From Erythrobacter sp. BLCC-B19 (lineage in GTDB: Bacteria; Pseudomonadota; Alphaproteobacteria; Sphingomonadales; Sphingomonadaceae): a DNA stretch of 64,000 nt. Below the pieces are notes generated by a model. The model searched no databases, was not told the origin of the DNA, and saw only the letters and a list, made by a program, of their open reading frames with translations. Below, in pieces: positions 33,774 to 43,048 of the stretch; within the stretch, counting starts at the first letter, position 1; each line of letters starts with the position of its first letter. The stretch covers positions 3,432,001 through 3,496,000 of the forward strand of contig NZ_CP117516.1 in assembly GCF_028621955.1 (NCBI RefSeq), in the 5' to 3' direction. The translations under genes and the position numbers were made by a program.

Positions 33774-34723
33774 AGCACGGCCTGCGCAAGCGCTGCGCCT
33801 GACAGCCACGCCCCTTCGACGCGCGGGCTGTGCAGATAATCGCCTGCGATACCGATCCGCAATTCGCGATCATAGAGGGCGCCCTCGCCCTGACGGGCTT
33901 CGGGCTGGGCGTAGAGCCAGCGGTGGGCGTCGAGATGCAGCAGCGTCGTGGGTGCCGCGCCCGTGGCTGCGAAGAAATCAGCGAGCAGAATGCGGGCGAC
34001 CTCGTCCTTGGGCAGGTCGATCAGCTCGCGGCTGCGCGCCGGGCTCGCATGGATCACCCATGTCTCGGCCCCGGCGCGCCCCGGCTTGGCGGAATTGCGT
34101 GCGGCCCAGCTGACGGGGCCGGTGTCCGAGCGGAAGGTGTCGGCAAGCGGCAGCGGCGCGGCAAAGCCCGCCATCACCGCCCAGCACGGCGCAGAAGCAA
34201 TGCTTCCCGCCAGCGCTGCCAGATCGGGTGCGACACCGGCAAGCAGTACGGCGGCCTGTTCGGCAGGGACGGCCACCAGCACGCTCGCAGCGGTAAACAC
34301 GGCCTCGCCCGCCTCGATCCGCCAGCCCTGCGGTGTCCGCGCCAGCCCATCGGCCCGCACGCCCCAGCGCACATCCAGCGCCGCTGCCATGGCCTTGACG
34401 CAGGCATTCATGCCGGGCGTCCCGACCCAGGCATCGTCGCCAGCGGCAGGCCAGCGTGCCGCAACGCCCGCCGCTTCCCACGCTGCGACCACCGCCCGAA
34501 ATGCCGGATCGCGCGCGGTGAAATATTGCGCGCCGTGATCGAAGCTCACTTGCTCGCCGCCGATCTCGACCCGCCGCGCCGCCATCCGCCCGCCGGGCCC
34601 GCGCCCCTTGTCGAGCACGGTGATCCGCTGCCCCGACGCTGCCAGAGCGGTGGCGGCCGAAAGCCCCGCCATGCCGCCGCCGATGATGAGAATGTCAGCC
34701 AAATTTTCCGAATGTCCGTCCAT
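33746..34723 (-). CDS. NAD(P)/FAD-dependent amine-oxidase-like oxidoreductase
   Basis: 325-residue flavoprotein with an N-terminal FAD motif IIGGGMAGLSAA (about 12-23), a second nucleotide-contact GRGPGGRMAARR, and a C-terminal FAD segment GIAGDYLHSPRVEGAWLSG. It resembles the small renalase/PDS-like oxidoreductases found in many alphaproteobacteria; the substrate is unknown. Start chosen at MDGHSENLADIL, the ATG ending 34723. The gene lies 31 bases downstream of egtD on the same strand and could be cotranscribed with egtBD. The 28-base tail overlap with FkbM on the opposite strand is real, since both C-termini retain family features. Confidence 0.8.
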   Translation of the reverse strand: MDGHSENLADILIIGGGMAGLSAATALAASGQRITVLDKGRGPGGRMAARRVEIGGEQVSFDHGAQYFTARDPAFRAVVAAWEAAGVAARWPAAGDDAWVGTPGMNACVKAMAAALDVRWGVRADGLARTPQGWRIEAGEAVFTAASVLVAVPAEQAAVLLAGVAPDLAALAGSIASAPCWAVMAGFAAPLPLADTFRSDTGPVSWAARNSAKPGRAGAETWVIHASPARSRELIDLPKDEVARILLADFFAATGAAPTTLLHLDAHRWLYAQPEARQGEGALYDRELRIGIAGDYLHSPRVEGAWLSGAALAQAVLQERVASTS

Positions 34724-34754
34724 CCCGCGCCAACGCACGGGACGCGCTGCGGTT

Positions 34755-35741
34755 TCAGGGGGCCGAGCGGGGCGGCCGCGATTCTGCCAGCACCAGCGCA
34801 AATTGCCCTGCCGCATCGGTCCAGCGCGCCAGCGGCTCCCACCCGCCCGCCGCCAGCAGCATCTGGCCCGAACGCTTGGTGAATTTGTGGCTGTTTTCGG
34901 TGTGGATGCTCTCGCCTGCGGCCATGCGGAAGGTCTGGCCGCTGACGGTGAAGGTCATATCGCACTGCGCCACCAGATGCATCTCGATCCGCGCGAAGGG
35001 ATCGTTCCAGCGCGCTTCGTGGGCGAAGGCATCGACCGGAATATCGCCATCAAGCTCGCGGTTGATGCGCGTAAGCAGATTGCGGTTGAACTGCGCCGTC
35101 ACCCCTGCCGCGTCATCATAGGCGGCCAGCAGCACCTCCTCATCCTTCACCAGATCCATGCCGATCAGCAGCAGCGCCCCCTCCCCCAGCGTTGCACGCA
35201 TCTCGCGCAGCAGATCGGTGGCGGTGCGGGCGATCATGTTGCCGATGGTCGATCCGGGGAAGAACCCGAGCTTGGGCAGGCCCGCGACCTCGCCCGGCAA
35301 CTCGACCCGGCGCATGAAGTCCGCCTCGACCGGCAGCACCGGCAGGCCGGGGAATTTATCCGAAAGCGCGGCCGAGGATGCGCGCAGGAAATCCCCCGCG
35401 ATGTCGAGCGGCACATAGGCGCTGGGCGCGATCGCCGAGAGCAGCAGCGGGGTCTTGACCGATGAGCCTGAGCCGAACTCCACCACCGCCCGGCCCGGCC
35501 CGATCAGACCGGCAATTTCGCCCGCGCGGGTCTGCAAGATCTCGGTCTCGGCGCGGGTCGGGTAATATTCGGGCAGGCGCGTGATGTCCTCGAACAGCTG
35601 CGAGCCTGCATCATCATAGAACCAGCGCGCCGGCACCGCCTTTTGCGGTTCGGCAAGGCCCGCCAGCACATCTGCCCGAAACGCCAGATCGACCCCGCCC
35701 GCGTCCCGTTCGACCAGTTTCAGTCCTGCCGGTTTGGTCAT
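34755..35741 (-). CDS. egtD: L-histidine N(alpha)-methyltransferase EgtD
   Basis: 328-residue SAM-dependent enzyme converting histidine to hercynine, the first step of ergothioneine synthesis. It carries the family N-terminal RWFYDDAGSQLFEDITRLPEYY, the SAM loop VEFGSGSSVKTP, FFPGSTIGN, and the C-terminal IHTENSHKFT, all typical of EgtD. AAGGA lies eight bases before the ATG ending at 35741, which I prefer to an ATG three codons upstream that would touch the AAGG. One base separates this start from the egtB stop. Together with egtB this gives a cytosolic thiol-antioxidant pathway. Confidence 0.93.
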   Translation of the reverse strand: MTKPAGLKLVERDAGGVDLAFRADVLAGLAEPQKAVPARWFYDDAGSQLFEDITRLPEYYPTRAETEILQTRAGEIAGLIGPGRAVVEFGSGSSVKTPLLLSAIAPSAYVPLDIAGDFLRASSAALSDKFPGLPVLPVEADFMRRVELPGEVAGLPKLGFFPGSTIGNMIARTATDLLREMRATLGEGALLLIGMDLVKDEEVLLAAYDDAAGVTAQFNRNLLTRINRELDGDIPVDAFAHEARWNDPFARIEMHLVAQCDMTFTVSGQTFRMAAGESIHTENSHKFTKRSGQMLLAAGGWEPLARWTDAAGQFALVLAESRPPRSAP

Positions 35742-35742
35742 C

Positions 35743-37017
35743 TCAGGCATCCTTGGCCAGCCTGAGGCCGGTGAACTGCCAGCGCTGGTGGGGGTAGAAG
35801 AAATTGCGGTAGGACACACGCGAATGGCCGCGCACAGTGGCGCAGCTCGCGCCGCGCAGCACCACCTGACCGCTCATGAACTTGCCGTTATATTCGCCCA
35901 CCGCACCCTCGGCCACGCGGAAGCCGGGATAGGGCAAGTAGGCCGAGCGGGTGAACTGCCACCCATCGCCGAACAGGCCGGGGCTGCCACAAGGCAGGGG
36001 CGGCGCGGCGGCATCGAGCTGGTTTCCTGCGGCCGGATCATGCGCCGGGCGCGGCGAGCCACCGTCCTGCCCGAGCGCGATCGCCTCCCATTCGAACTCG
36101 GTCGGAAGCCGCGCCCCCGCCCAGGTGGCAAAGGCATCCGCCTCGAAATGCGAGATGTGGGTGACAGGCGCGTGGGGATCGCGCGGCTGCCAGCCCTGAT
36201 GGGTGAAGTGCTGATCCTCGCGCCAGTAAAGCGGCGCAGAAATCCCCTCGCGTTGCACCCAGCCCCAGCCGTCGGCAAGCCACAGGCGGGCGTCGCGATA
36301 GCCACCGGCGGCGATGAAGGCGTCCCATTCGCCATTGGTGACCAGCCGGTCGGCGAGCGCGAAGGGTTCGAGCAGCACGCGGTGCGCCGGGCCTTCGTTG
36401 TCGAAGGCAAAGCCCGCGCTCTGGTGTCCGATCCGCGCGATTCCTCCGGGGTGATGGTGCCACCCGAGCTCCGCCGCCGCGGTCGTGGCAGGGATCGGCG
36501 CGCCCTCCCACATCGCCGGGCCGAGGGGGTTCTGGAACAGGGCGTGCTTGATGTCGGTCAGCAGCAGTTCGATGTGCTGTTCTTCATGGGCGATCCCCAG
36601 AGCGATCAGATCGGCAAGCACGGGATCCTCGAGCAGCGGCCCCATCGCCGCCGTCACCGCCGCGCGCCAATCGAGCACTTCGGCCAGCGTCGGACGCGAC
36701 AGCATCCCGCGGGCCGCGCGCGCAATCCGGGCGCCTTCAGCCTCGTAATAGGAATTGAACAGGAACGGCCAGCGTTCGTCGTGCAAGACGTAACCCGGCG
36801 CGTGCTCGCGCAGCACGAAAGTTTCCCAGAACCATGTGGTGTGCGCCAGATGCCACTTGGCGGGGCTGGCATCCTCCATCGACTGGAGGCTCGCATCCGC
36901 GTCAGACAGGGGCGCGACCAGAGCTTCCGACAGAGCACGGGTCGCCAGGAAATGTGCGGCCAGCGCGGGCGGGCTGGCGTCGCCCGCCGGGATGGTCTGC
37001 CACTCGCTACGCTGCAC
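35743..37017 (-). CDS. egtB: Ergothioneine sulfoxide synthase EgtB
   Basis: Nonheme-iron enzyme joining hercynine to a thiol (gamma-glutamylcysteine or cysteine) with oxygen. The N-terminal DinB-like domain contributes KWHLAHTTWFWE and HEEQHIELLL, whose histidines bind iron. The C-terminal FGE-sulfatase-like domain contains WEGAPIP, PVTHISHFEADAFATWAG and RLPTEFEWE. A GTG ending at 37041 opens the frame, but AAGGAGG lies inside it, six bases before a second GTG (ending 37017), so the latter is the better start (424 residues). Directly followed by egtD. EgtC, EgtA and EgtE are not nearby. Confidence 0.92.
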   Translation of the reverse strand: MQRSEWQTIPAGDASPPALAAHFLATRALSEALVAPLSDADASLQSMEDASPAKWHLAHTTWFWETFVLREHAPGYVLHDERWPFLFNSYYEAEGARIARAARGMLSRPTLAEVLDWRAAVTAAMGPLLEDPVLADLIALGIAHEEQHIELLLTDIKHALFQNPLGPAMWEGAPIPATTAAAELGWHHHPGGIARIGHQSAGFAFDNEGPAHRVLLEPFALADRLVTNGEWDAFIAAGGYRDARLWLADGWGWVQREGISAPLYWREDQHFTHQGWQPRDPHAPVTHISHFEADAFATWAGARLPTEFEWEAIALGQDGGSPRPAHDPAAGNQLDAAAPPLPCGSPGLFGDGWQFTRSAYLPYPGFRVAEGAVGEYNGKFMSGQVVLRGASCATVRGHSRVSYRNFFYPHQRWQFTGLRLAKDA

Positions 37018-37023
37018 CTGCGC

Positions 37024-37030
37024 CCTCCTT
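37024..37030 (-). promoter_or_regulatory. Ribosome-binding site deciding the egtB start
   Basis: On the minus strand AAGGAGG (37030-37024) is followed after six bases by GTG at 37017. The upstream GTG at 37041 has no such sequence before it. Confidence 0.65.
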
Positions 37031-37145
37031 GCCGCCGTCACGGACGGACATTCGCACGATGCCCGCCGTCCGTTACACAGGGAAGACGCCCAATCGCTCT
37101 GCTACTGCCCTAAGCCTAGCACGCCGGTGGGATTTACGCGAGAAA

Positions 37146-38534
37146 TCAAGCCGCGTGGCTGACCTCTGCCGCGCGCTCGCCGGCCGCGTCGTTGAGCATT
37201 TCGGCAACGAGGAAGGCCAGTTCGAGCGATTGCTCGGCGTTGAGGCGCGGGTCGCAATGGGTGTGGTAACGGTCGCCGAGGCGTTCCTCGGTGATCGCCA
37301 CGGCCCCGCCGACGCATTCGGTCACGTCCTGCCCAGTCATCTCGATATGGATGCCGCCGGGGTGCGAACCTTCAGCGCGGTGGACGGCGAAGAAGCCCTT
37401 CACCTCGCGGGTGATGCGATCGAAGGGGCGGGTCTTGAAGCCGGTGTCGGACTTCACGACATTGCCGTGCATCGGATCGCAGCTCCACACCACCGGGTGC
37501 CCTTCGCGCTGCACCGCGCGCACCAGCTTGGGCAGGCCGTCCTCGACCTTGTCGTGACCAAAGCGGCTGATGAGCGTGATCCGCCCGGCCTCGCGGTTCG
37601 GGTTCAGATCATCGAGCAGGCGCAGCAGCGCGTCAGGCTCAAGGCTCGGCCCGCACTTCATGCCGAGCGGATTGCCGATCCCGCGCGCGAATTCGATGTG
37701 CGCGCTGCCGGGGAAGCGGGTGCGATCCCCGATCCACAGCATGTGGGCGCTGGTCGCATACCAATCGCCCGTCAGCGAATCGCGGCGGGTGAAGGCCTGT
37801 TCGTAGGGCAGCAGCAGCGCTTCGTGGCTGGTGTAGAAGCTGGTGCCCTTCAATTGCGGCACGGTCTGCGGATCAATGCCGCAAGCTTCCATGAAATCGA
37901 GCGCCTCGCCAATCCGGTCGGCCATTTCGCTGAACTTCTCGGTCCACGGCGTGCGGCCCATGAAATCGAGCGTCCACTGGTGGACCTGGCGCAGGTTGGC
38001 ATAGCCCCCGCCGGCAAAGGCGCGCAGCAGGTTGAGCGTGGCGGCGGCCTGCGAATAGGCCTTCACCATGCGCGCGGGATCATTGCGGCGGCTGACAGGG
38101 TCGAACTCGATCCCGTTGATATTGTCGCCGAGGTAGCTCGGCAGGGTCACGCCGTCGATCGTCTCGGTCGGCGCTGAACGCGGCTTGGCGAACTGGCCCG
38201 CCATGCGCCCGACCTTCACCACCGGGCGCTTGGAGGCGAAGGTCATCACCACCGCCATCTGCAGCAGCACGCGGAAGGTGTCGCGGATATTGTTGGGGTG
38301 GAATTCGGCAAAGCTCTCGGCGCAGTCCCCGCCCTGGAGCAGGAAGCCATGCCCGTTCGCGACCTGCGCCAGATCGGCCTTCAAGGCGCGCGCCTCGCCC
38401 GCGAACACCAGCGGGGGATAGGACGAGAGGGTCTTTTCCGTTTCGGCCAGCTCGGCCGCATCGTCGTAATGCGGCAGGTGGCGCGCTTCGTGGGCCTTCC
38501 AGCTATCCGGGGTCCAGGTCTCGGGCACAGTCAC
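37146..38534 (-). CDS. Class II 3-deoxy-7-phosphoheptulonate (DAHP) synthase
   Basis: 462-residue plant-type enzyme condensing phosphoenolpyruvate and erythrose 4-phosphate, the entry to aromatic amino acid synthesis. Landmarks include [27 protein letters not shown], a metal-binding WSCDPMHGN and the C-terminal [18 protein letters not shown]. Family length is normal. It starts with GTG (ending 38534) preceded by AGGAAG. A promoter with 18-base spacing (38601-38630) lies upstream. It is monocistronic as far as can be seen. Confidence 0.95.
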   Translation of the reverse strand: MTVPETWTPDSWKAHEARHLPHYDDAAELAETEKTLSSYPPLVFAGEARALKADLAQVANGHGFLLQGGDCAESFAEFHPNNIRDTFRVLLQMAVVMTFASKRPVVKVGRMAGQFAKPRSAPTETIDGVTLPSYLGDNINGIEFDPVSRRNDPARMVKAYSQAAATLNLLRAFAGGGYANLRQVHQWTLDFMGRTPWTEKFSEMADRIGEALDFMEACGIDPQTVPQLKGTSFYTSHEALLLPYEQAFTRRDSLTGDWYATSAHMLWIGDRTRFPGSAHIEFARGIGNPLGMKCGPSLEPDALLRLLDDLNPNREAGRITLISRFGHDKVEDGLPKLVRAVQREGHPVVWSCDPMHGNVVKSDTGFKTRPFDRITREVKGFFAVHRAEGSHPGGIHIEMTGQDVTECVGGAVAITEERLGDRYHTHCDPRLNAEQSLELAFLVAEMLNDAAGERAAEVSHAA

Positions 38535-38600
38535 AAGTCTTTCTTCCTACAGGCGCGCGTCACACGGCGCGGGGGCGCCCGCTACAGGAGCCGGGCACGA

Positions 38601-38630
38601 ATTGTAAAGCGGCAATGCCGATCAGGACAA
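38601..38630 (-). promoter_or_regulatory. Candidate promoter of DAHP synthase
   Basis: On the minus strand TTGTCC (38630-38625) and TACAAT (38606-38601) are 18 bases apart, 66 bases before the GTG start. The -10 matches the consensus at five of six positions. Confidence 0.5.
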
Positions 38631-38665
38631 CTTTATTTCCCGTCCACTGTCAGCAACCCTTCCGA

Positions 38666-41600
38666 TCAGCGCCCTGCGGGAGCCATTTGCGCAGCATTTG
38701 CACTCGGGCTGCTGGCAGGCGGCGCTGCGGCGAGGGTCTGACCTTCGGGAATGATTGCCAGCCGGAAGGGCGCAGCCTTGGCGAGATAGCGCTCGGCGAG
38801 GAACTGCATCACCTGCGGGGTGGTCTGCGAGGAGTCCGTCAGAATGGTGCGTATCAACGCCACGCGGCGCGGGTCCTGCGTTGCCCCTTCGAGGTTGAAG
38901 AGCCAGAAGTTGTTGCCGGTCGAGGATCGCTTGATGCGCTGTGCCAGCGGCTCTGTCGCCCGCGCAAGCTCGTCCATGGTCGGTGGGCTCGCGGCCAGAT
39001 CGCGCCCGATCTTTTCGGCTTCGGCGAAGAAGACCGGCACGAATTCGGGCTCCATCTGGGCAAAGGCGGTGATCCGCCCGCCGCTGGCGAGGTCGGCCGG
39101 CCAGTTCGAGAAGGCCTGCGGCGAATAGCTCGCCCCGGCCCGTTCGCGCAGCGCGTCGAGCAGGCGGTTGTTGAACACCTGCACGAGGATGTCGAGCTGG
39201 CGGCTTTCACGCAAGGCAGCAATCCCGCCCCCGCTCGGCCAGGAGACGATCGCGGCGGCCTGATTGGGGTCGCCGCGGTGGGGCACCACGGTGGGCACCT
39301 CGCTCGGCGCGGCAGAGCCGGGGACGCGCGCGGCGATCTCGGGCGCGATCGGATCACGCGGGGGCAGCGCGCCGAAGGTCAGGCGCAATTGCTCGATCAC
39401 CTTGGCCTGATCAAATTCGCCGAACACCAGCACCTCGATCGGCCCCTGCTTCAAGAGCGGTTCCCACACGGCGCGGAAGCCCTCGGGCGTTGCCGCCTTG
39501 ATCGCCTCCGGATTGGGAGTCTCGAAGCGCGCGTCCATCCCGGTGAGAAGATATTCGAGATCGCGGTTCAGCACCCCGCCGGGGCTGGTCGCATAGGAGT
39601 TGTAGGCGAGTTCCGCCCCAGCCTTCGCACGCAGCACCGGCGCCGCATCCCAGCGCGGCATCCCGAGCTTGGCGGCAAAGAGGTAGAGCTGGTCGTTCAC
39701 ATCCTCCGAGCGGGTCTGCGCAGTGAAGGTGAAGACCGCATCATTGATGCCGAAGTCGAAGCCGAGCTTGCGGCCCGTCGCCAGCCGGTCGATCTCGTTC
39801 TGACCAAGCTCGCCGATCCCTGATCCCACCAGCGCAGACTGCGCCAGCGTGGCATAAACCGCACTATCCTTGTCGAAAGCACGCCAGCCTGCGCCAAAAC
39901 GTACACGCACGGTGACACGGCCCGGCTCGGCATCATTGGCCCAGACCAGCGCCTTGACGCCATTGGCAAAGTCGACCTGCTCGATCTCGAGCACACCCAG
40001 AGGCTTTTGTTCGGTGATGGTGCCGGGTTCGCCCACAGGGGGCAGATCGGCAAACGCGATGGTCTGCGCCGCAAGCCGTGCGCTGCCATCGACCTTGGCC
40101 TCGCTCGCCAGCGCTGCGCGCAGCGATGCGACATCGGCCTCGCCCGCGCCCGGGGTGACATAGACCGCGCGGGTCACGGTTCCTTCAAACAGCGCCTTGG
40201 TGCGCGCGAGGATTTCCGCCGGGGTCAGTCGCGGCTTCATGCTGCGGAACACGTCGAGCACCACCTGGGACGCGGCGACGGTTTCGCGGATGTCGACTGC
40301 GTTGACGAGCGTGTCGGCCAGCGCCGATCCGGCCTCGACGCTCTCCTGTTCGACCGCATTGGCAAAGGCGACATCCAGTTCGGCCACTTCGCGGTCGATC
40401 TCTTCCTGCGTCGGCGGATTGGTGAGCGCATCGGCGATCACGCTGCGCACATCGGCGAGCGCGGCCTGCCAGTCCTGCGTCACCGGCGTCAGCGTCACGA
40501 AGGTCGCATCGACCGAGCGCGAGATGTCGTCCTGCTGCACCTGCGCATAAAGGAAGCTGCCCCCCGCCCGGGCGCGGTTTTCAAGGCGGCGGTTGATGAT
40601 CCGCTGCGCCAGAGCATCGAGCAGCAGGCCTTGGTTATAGACGATGGTGTCGTTGACCTTGCGCCAGGGCCGCATCACGCCATAGGTCAGGCTGCGCTGG
40701 AGATCGGGCTCGACCCCGACCCCAACCTGCCCGATCGGCGCGCCGGGGGTGGCAGGCGTCACGGCATCGGCGGGCGGCAGCGGATCGCCGAACTTGGGCG
40801 CAACGCCCGGCTTGCCGGTGCCCTTCCAGTCCCCGAACCACTGTTCGACGAGCCCCGCCAGCACCATCGGATCGGCATCGCCTGCAACCACGATCACCGT
40901 GTTTTCAGGGCGATACCAGCGATCGTAGAACGCCTTGACCGCCTTGCCATTGGCGGCATTGAGGGTCGCGTCGGTGCCGATCGGCTGGCGTGTGGCAAGG
41001 CGCTGTCCGGCAAAGAAGGTCTGCCGGGTCAGATCGTTCATGCGCTGGTCCGCCCCGCCCCGCTCGCGCTTTTCGGCGAGAACGATCGGGCGTTCGGCGG
41101 CGACATTGGTGTCGTTGAGCACAGGCGCGCGGATCATGCCCGACAATAGCTTGAAGCTCTCGGACAGCTTGGCATCGTCGATATTGGGAATGTCGAGCTT
41201 GTAGACCGTATGGGTCTGGCTGGTTTCGGCATTGGTATCGCTGCCGAAGGTCGCGCCGAGCCTCTGCCAGGCATAGATCGCCTCGGCGGGCCCGAGATAT
41301 TTGCTCTCACGGAACAGCAGGTGTTCCAGAAGGTGCGCATAGCCCTGTTCGCTGTCGGTCTCGTGCAAGGCTCCGGCATCGACCCGGACGCGGATCGAGA
41401 TCTGGCGCGGGGGCACCCCGTTGCGGCGCACGGCATAGCGCAGGCCGTTCTTCATCTTGCCGAACACCCACTTGTCATCAACCGGAACGTCCGAGCCTTC
41501 ATACAGCCACGGGGTCGTCTTGCCGGATTGCAGCGCCTTGGGCGCCGGCACGGGCGGGGCGGCGGGCGGCGCGGGCGTTTGGGTGGTGCTGGCGGGCGGC

Positions 41601-41692
41601 GGGCTGGCCTGCTGGGCGAGCACCGGCTGCAAGGCCACCAGCGGAGCAAGAACAAGGGCGAGCGCGCGCGCGGCGCGGGTAGGGAACGTCAT
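38666..41692 (-). CDS. M16 (insulinase/pitrilysin) family zinc protease, periplasmic
   Basis: 1008-residue metalloprotease with two M16 repeats. The signal peptide (ALALVLAPLVALQPVLAQ, residues 10-27) is followed by a proline/alanine-rich linker (about 28-60). The inverted zinc motif HLLEH (120-124) is intact in the first repeat. The second repeat (about 520-1000) lacks a zinc motif, as usual for this family. Probably degrades peptides in the periplasm. Start chosen at MTFPTRA; the 23 further upstream codons have no signal-peptide logic. It is divergent from the Nfu gene with 110 bases between. Confidence 0.88.
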   Translation of the reverse strand: MTFPTRAARALALVLAPLVALQPVLAQQASPPPASTTQTPAPPAAPPVPAPKALQSGKTTPWLYEGSDVPVDDKWVFGKMKNGLRYAVRRNGVPPRQISIRVRVDAGALHETDSEQGYAHLLEHLLFRESKYLGPAEAIYAWQRLGATFGSDTNAETSQTHTVYKLDIPNIDDAKLSESFKLLSGMIRAPVLNDTNVAAERPIVLAEKRERGGADQRMNDLTRQTFFAGQRLATRQPIGTDATLNAANGKAVKAFYDRWYRPENTVIVVAGDADPMVLAGLVEQWFGDWKGTGKPGVAPKFGDPLPPADAVTPATPGAPIGQVGVGVEPDLQRSLTYGVMRPWRKVNDTIVYNQGLLLDALAQRIINRRLENRARAGGSFLYAQVQQDDISRSVDATFVTLTPVTQDWQAALADVRSVIADALTNPPTQEEIDREVAELDVAFANAVEQESVEAGSALADTLVNAVDIRETVAASQVVLDVFRSMKPRLTPAEILARTKALFEGTVTRAVYVTPGAGEADVASLRAALASEAKVDGSARLAAQTIAFADLPPVGEPGTITEQKPLGVLEIEQVDFANGVKALVWANDAEPGRVTVRVRFGAGWRAFDKDSAVYATLAQSALVGSGIGELGQNEIDRLATGRKLGFDFGINDAVFTFTAQTRSEDVNDQLYLFAAKLGMPRWDAAPVLRAKAGAELAYNSYATSPGGVLNRDLEYLLTGMDARFETPNPEAIKAATPEGFRAVWEPLLKQGPIEVLVFGEFDQAKVIEQLRLTFGALPPRDPIAPEIAARVPGSAAPSEVPTVVPHRGDPNQAAAIVSWPSGGGIAALRESRQLDILVQVFNNRLLDALRERAGASYSPQAFSNWPADLASGGRITAFAQMEPEFVPVFFAEAEKIGRDLAASPPTMDELARATEPLAQRIKRSSTGNNFWLFNLEGATQDPRRVALIRTILTDSSQTTPQVMQFLAERYLAKAAPFRLAIIPEGQTLAAAPPASSPSANAAQMAPAGR

Positions 41693-41767
41693 GGGGCCGA
41701 CTATAAGGCGGCAAAGTCTGAAGCGATAGTGAATGCATGGGGCGGCGAAATGATCGGCCATGCGCGC

Positions 41768-41795
41768 TTGAAATCCGACTGAATCGCTCTTAAAT
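41768..41795 (+). promoter_or_regulatory. Candidate promoter of nfu, possibly leaderless
   Basis: TTGAAA (41768-41773) and TTAAAT (41790-41795) are 16 bases apart, and the -10 ends only seven bases before the ATG at 41803. No Shine-Dalgarno sequence precedes that ATG, consistent with a leaderless transcript. Confidence 0.35.
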
Positions 41796-41802
41796 CCGCC
41801 GA

Positions 41803-42384
41803 ATGTTCATCGAAACCGAAACGACGCCCAACCCTGCGGCGCTCAAGTTCCTGCCCGGCCAGACCGTCATGGCTGCCGGCACCCGCGAATTCGCCACGCC
41901 CGAGGCGGCCGAGGCCAGCCCGCTGGCGCAGGCGATCTTCGACACCGGCGAAGTCGTGAATGTCTTCTTCGGTGCCGATTTCGTCACCGTCACCGCCGCG
42001 CCGGGTGCCGAATGGAGCGCATTGAAGCCGCAGGTGATCGCAATCCTGCTCGACCATTTCGTCTCGGAGGCTCCGCTGTTCGCCCCCGCCACCGCAGGCG
42101 GCATCGCCGTGCCCCCGCCCGAGGAGGACATGGCGGTCGAGGAACGCCCCGAAGACGCCGAGGTGATCGCGGCGATCAACGAATTGCTCGAAACCCGCGT
42201 GCGCCCGGCTGTTGCCGGAGACGGCGGCGACATCGCCTATCGCGGTTTCCGCGACGGGGTGGTCTATCTCACCCTGCAAGGTTCCTGCTCGGGCTGCCCG
42301 TCGAGCACTGCGACCCTCAAGCACGGCATCGAAGGCCTGCTGAAGCATTACGTGCCGCAAGTGACCGAGGTGCGCGCGGCATGA
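41803..42384 (+). CDS. NifU-type iron-sulfur cluster carrier (Nfu)
   Basis: 193-residue Fe-S scaffold/carrier protein. The N-terminal Nfu_N domain (FIETETTPNPAALKFLPG) is followed by the NifU C-terminal domain with the cluster-ligating CSGC (162-165), preceded by VAGDGGDIAYRGF. It delivers 4Fe-4S clusters to client enzymes; MiaB and MutY in this window are Fe-S enzymes and possible clients. No ribosome-binding site is visible. The stop overlaps the nitroreductase start (ATGA), so the two are cotranslated. Confidence 0.93.
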   Translation: MFIETETTPNPAALKFLPGQTVMAAGTREFATPEAAEASPLAQAIFDTGEVVNVFFGADFVTVTAAPGAEWSALKPQVIAILLDHFVSEAPLFAPATAGGIAVPPPEEDMAVEERPEDAEVIAAINELLETRVRPAVAGDGGDIAYRGFRDGVVYLTLQGSCSGCPSSTATLKHGIEGLLKHYVPQVTEVRAA

Positions 42385-42989
42385 CCGTCCAGTTCCACGA
42401 TCACGCTCTCTCGGCAGCGGCGCTCGACCAGCTGTTCAACGAGGCGCGCAGCTACAATGGCTGGCTCGACAAGCCGGTTTCCGACGATCAGCTCCACGCG
42501 ATCTGGGATCTGATGAAGATGGCCCCAACCTCGGCCAACATGCAGCCGGTGCGGATTGTCTGGGTCAAGTCGCCTGAGGCCAAGACGAAGCTTGCTGCCT
42601 GCGTGATGGAAGGCAACAAGGCCAAGGTGCTGTCAGCCCCCGTCACCGCCGTGATCGGCTACGACATCGATTTCCATGAGGAACTGCCCTGGCTGTTCCC
42701 CCATACCGACGCCAAGAGCTGGTTTGAAGGGGACGAGCAGGGCCGCGAGGAAGGGGCGTTCCGCAATTCCTCGCTGCAAGGCGCCTATCTCATGCTCGCC
42801 GCGCGCGCGCTGGGGCTGGATTGCGGGCCGATGTCGGGCTTCGACAAGGACGCCGTCAATGCCGCCTTCTTCGCCGATGAACCCCGCCACCGGGTGAATT
42901 TCATCTGCTCGGTCGGTTATGGCGATCCGGCGAGCATCTTCGACCGCTCGCCCCGTCCGGAATTCGCGACCTTCAACACCATCGCCTGA
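42381..42989 (+). CDS. Nitroreductase-family malonic semialdehyde reductase (RutE/HadB type)
   Basis: 202-residue FMN- and NAD(P)H-dependent reductase. The sequence LMKMAPTSANMQPVRIVWV, the central FRNSSLQGAYLMLAARALGLDCGPMSGFD, and CSVGYGDP are landmarks of the RutE/HadB branch annotated as malonic semialdehyde reductase. It has normal length. The ATG overlaps the Nfu stop by four bases. No other pyrimidine-degradation (rut) gene is nearby, so its physiological substrate here is uncertain. Confidence 0.82.
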   Translation: MTVQFHDHALSAAALDQLFNEARSYNGWLDKPVSDDQLHAIWDLMKMAPTSANMQPVRIVWVKSPEAKTKLAACVMEGNKAKVLSAPVTAVIGYDIDFHEELPWLFPHTDAKSWFEGDEQGREEGAFRNSSLQGAYLMLAARALGLDCGPMSGFDKDAVNAAFFADEPRHRVNFICSVGYGDPASIFDRSPRPEFATFNTIA

Positions 42990-43048
42990 GGCGCCCTGAA
43001 CCGCATCGCCGCTTGCGCCCGCTGCCATGGTAAGGCAGGGCGAGGCCG

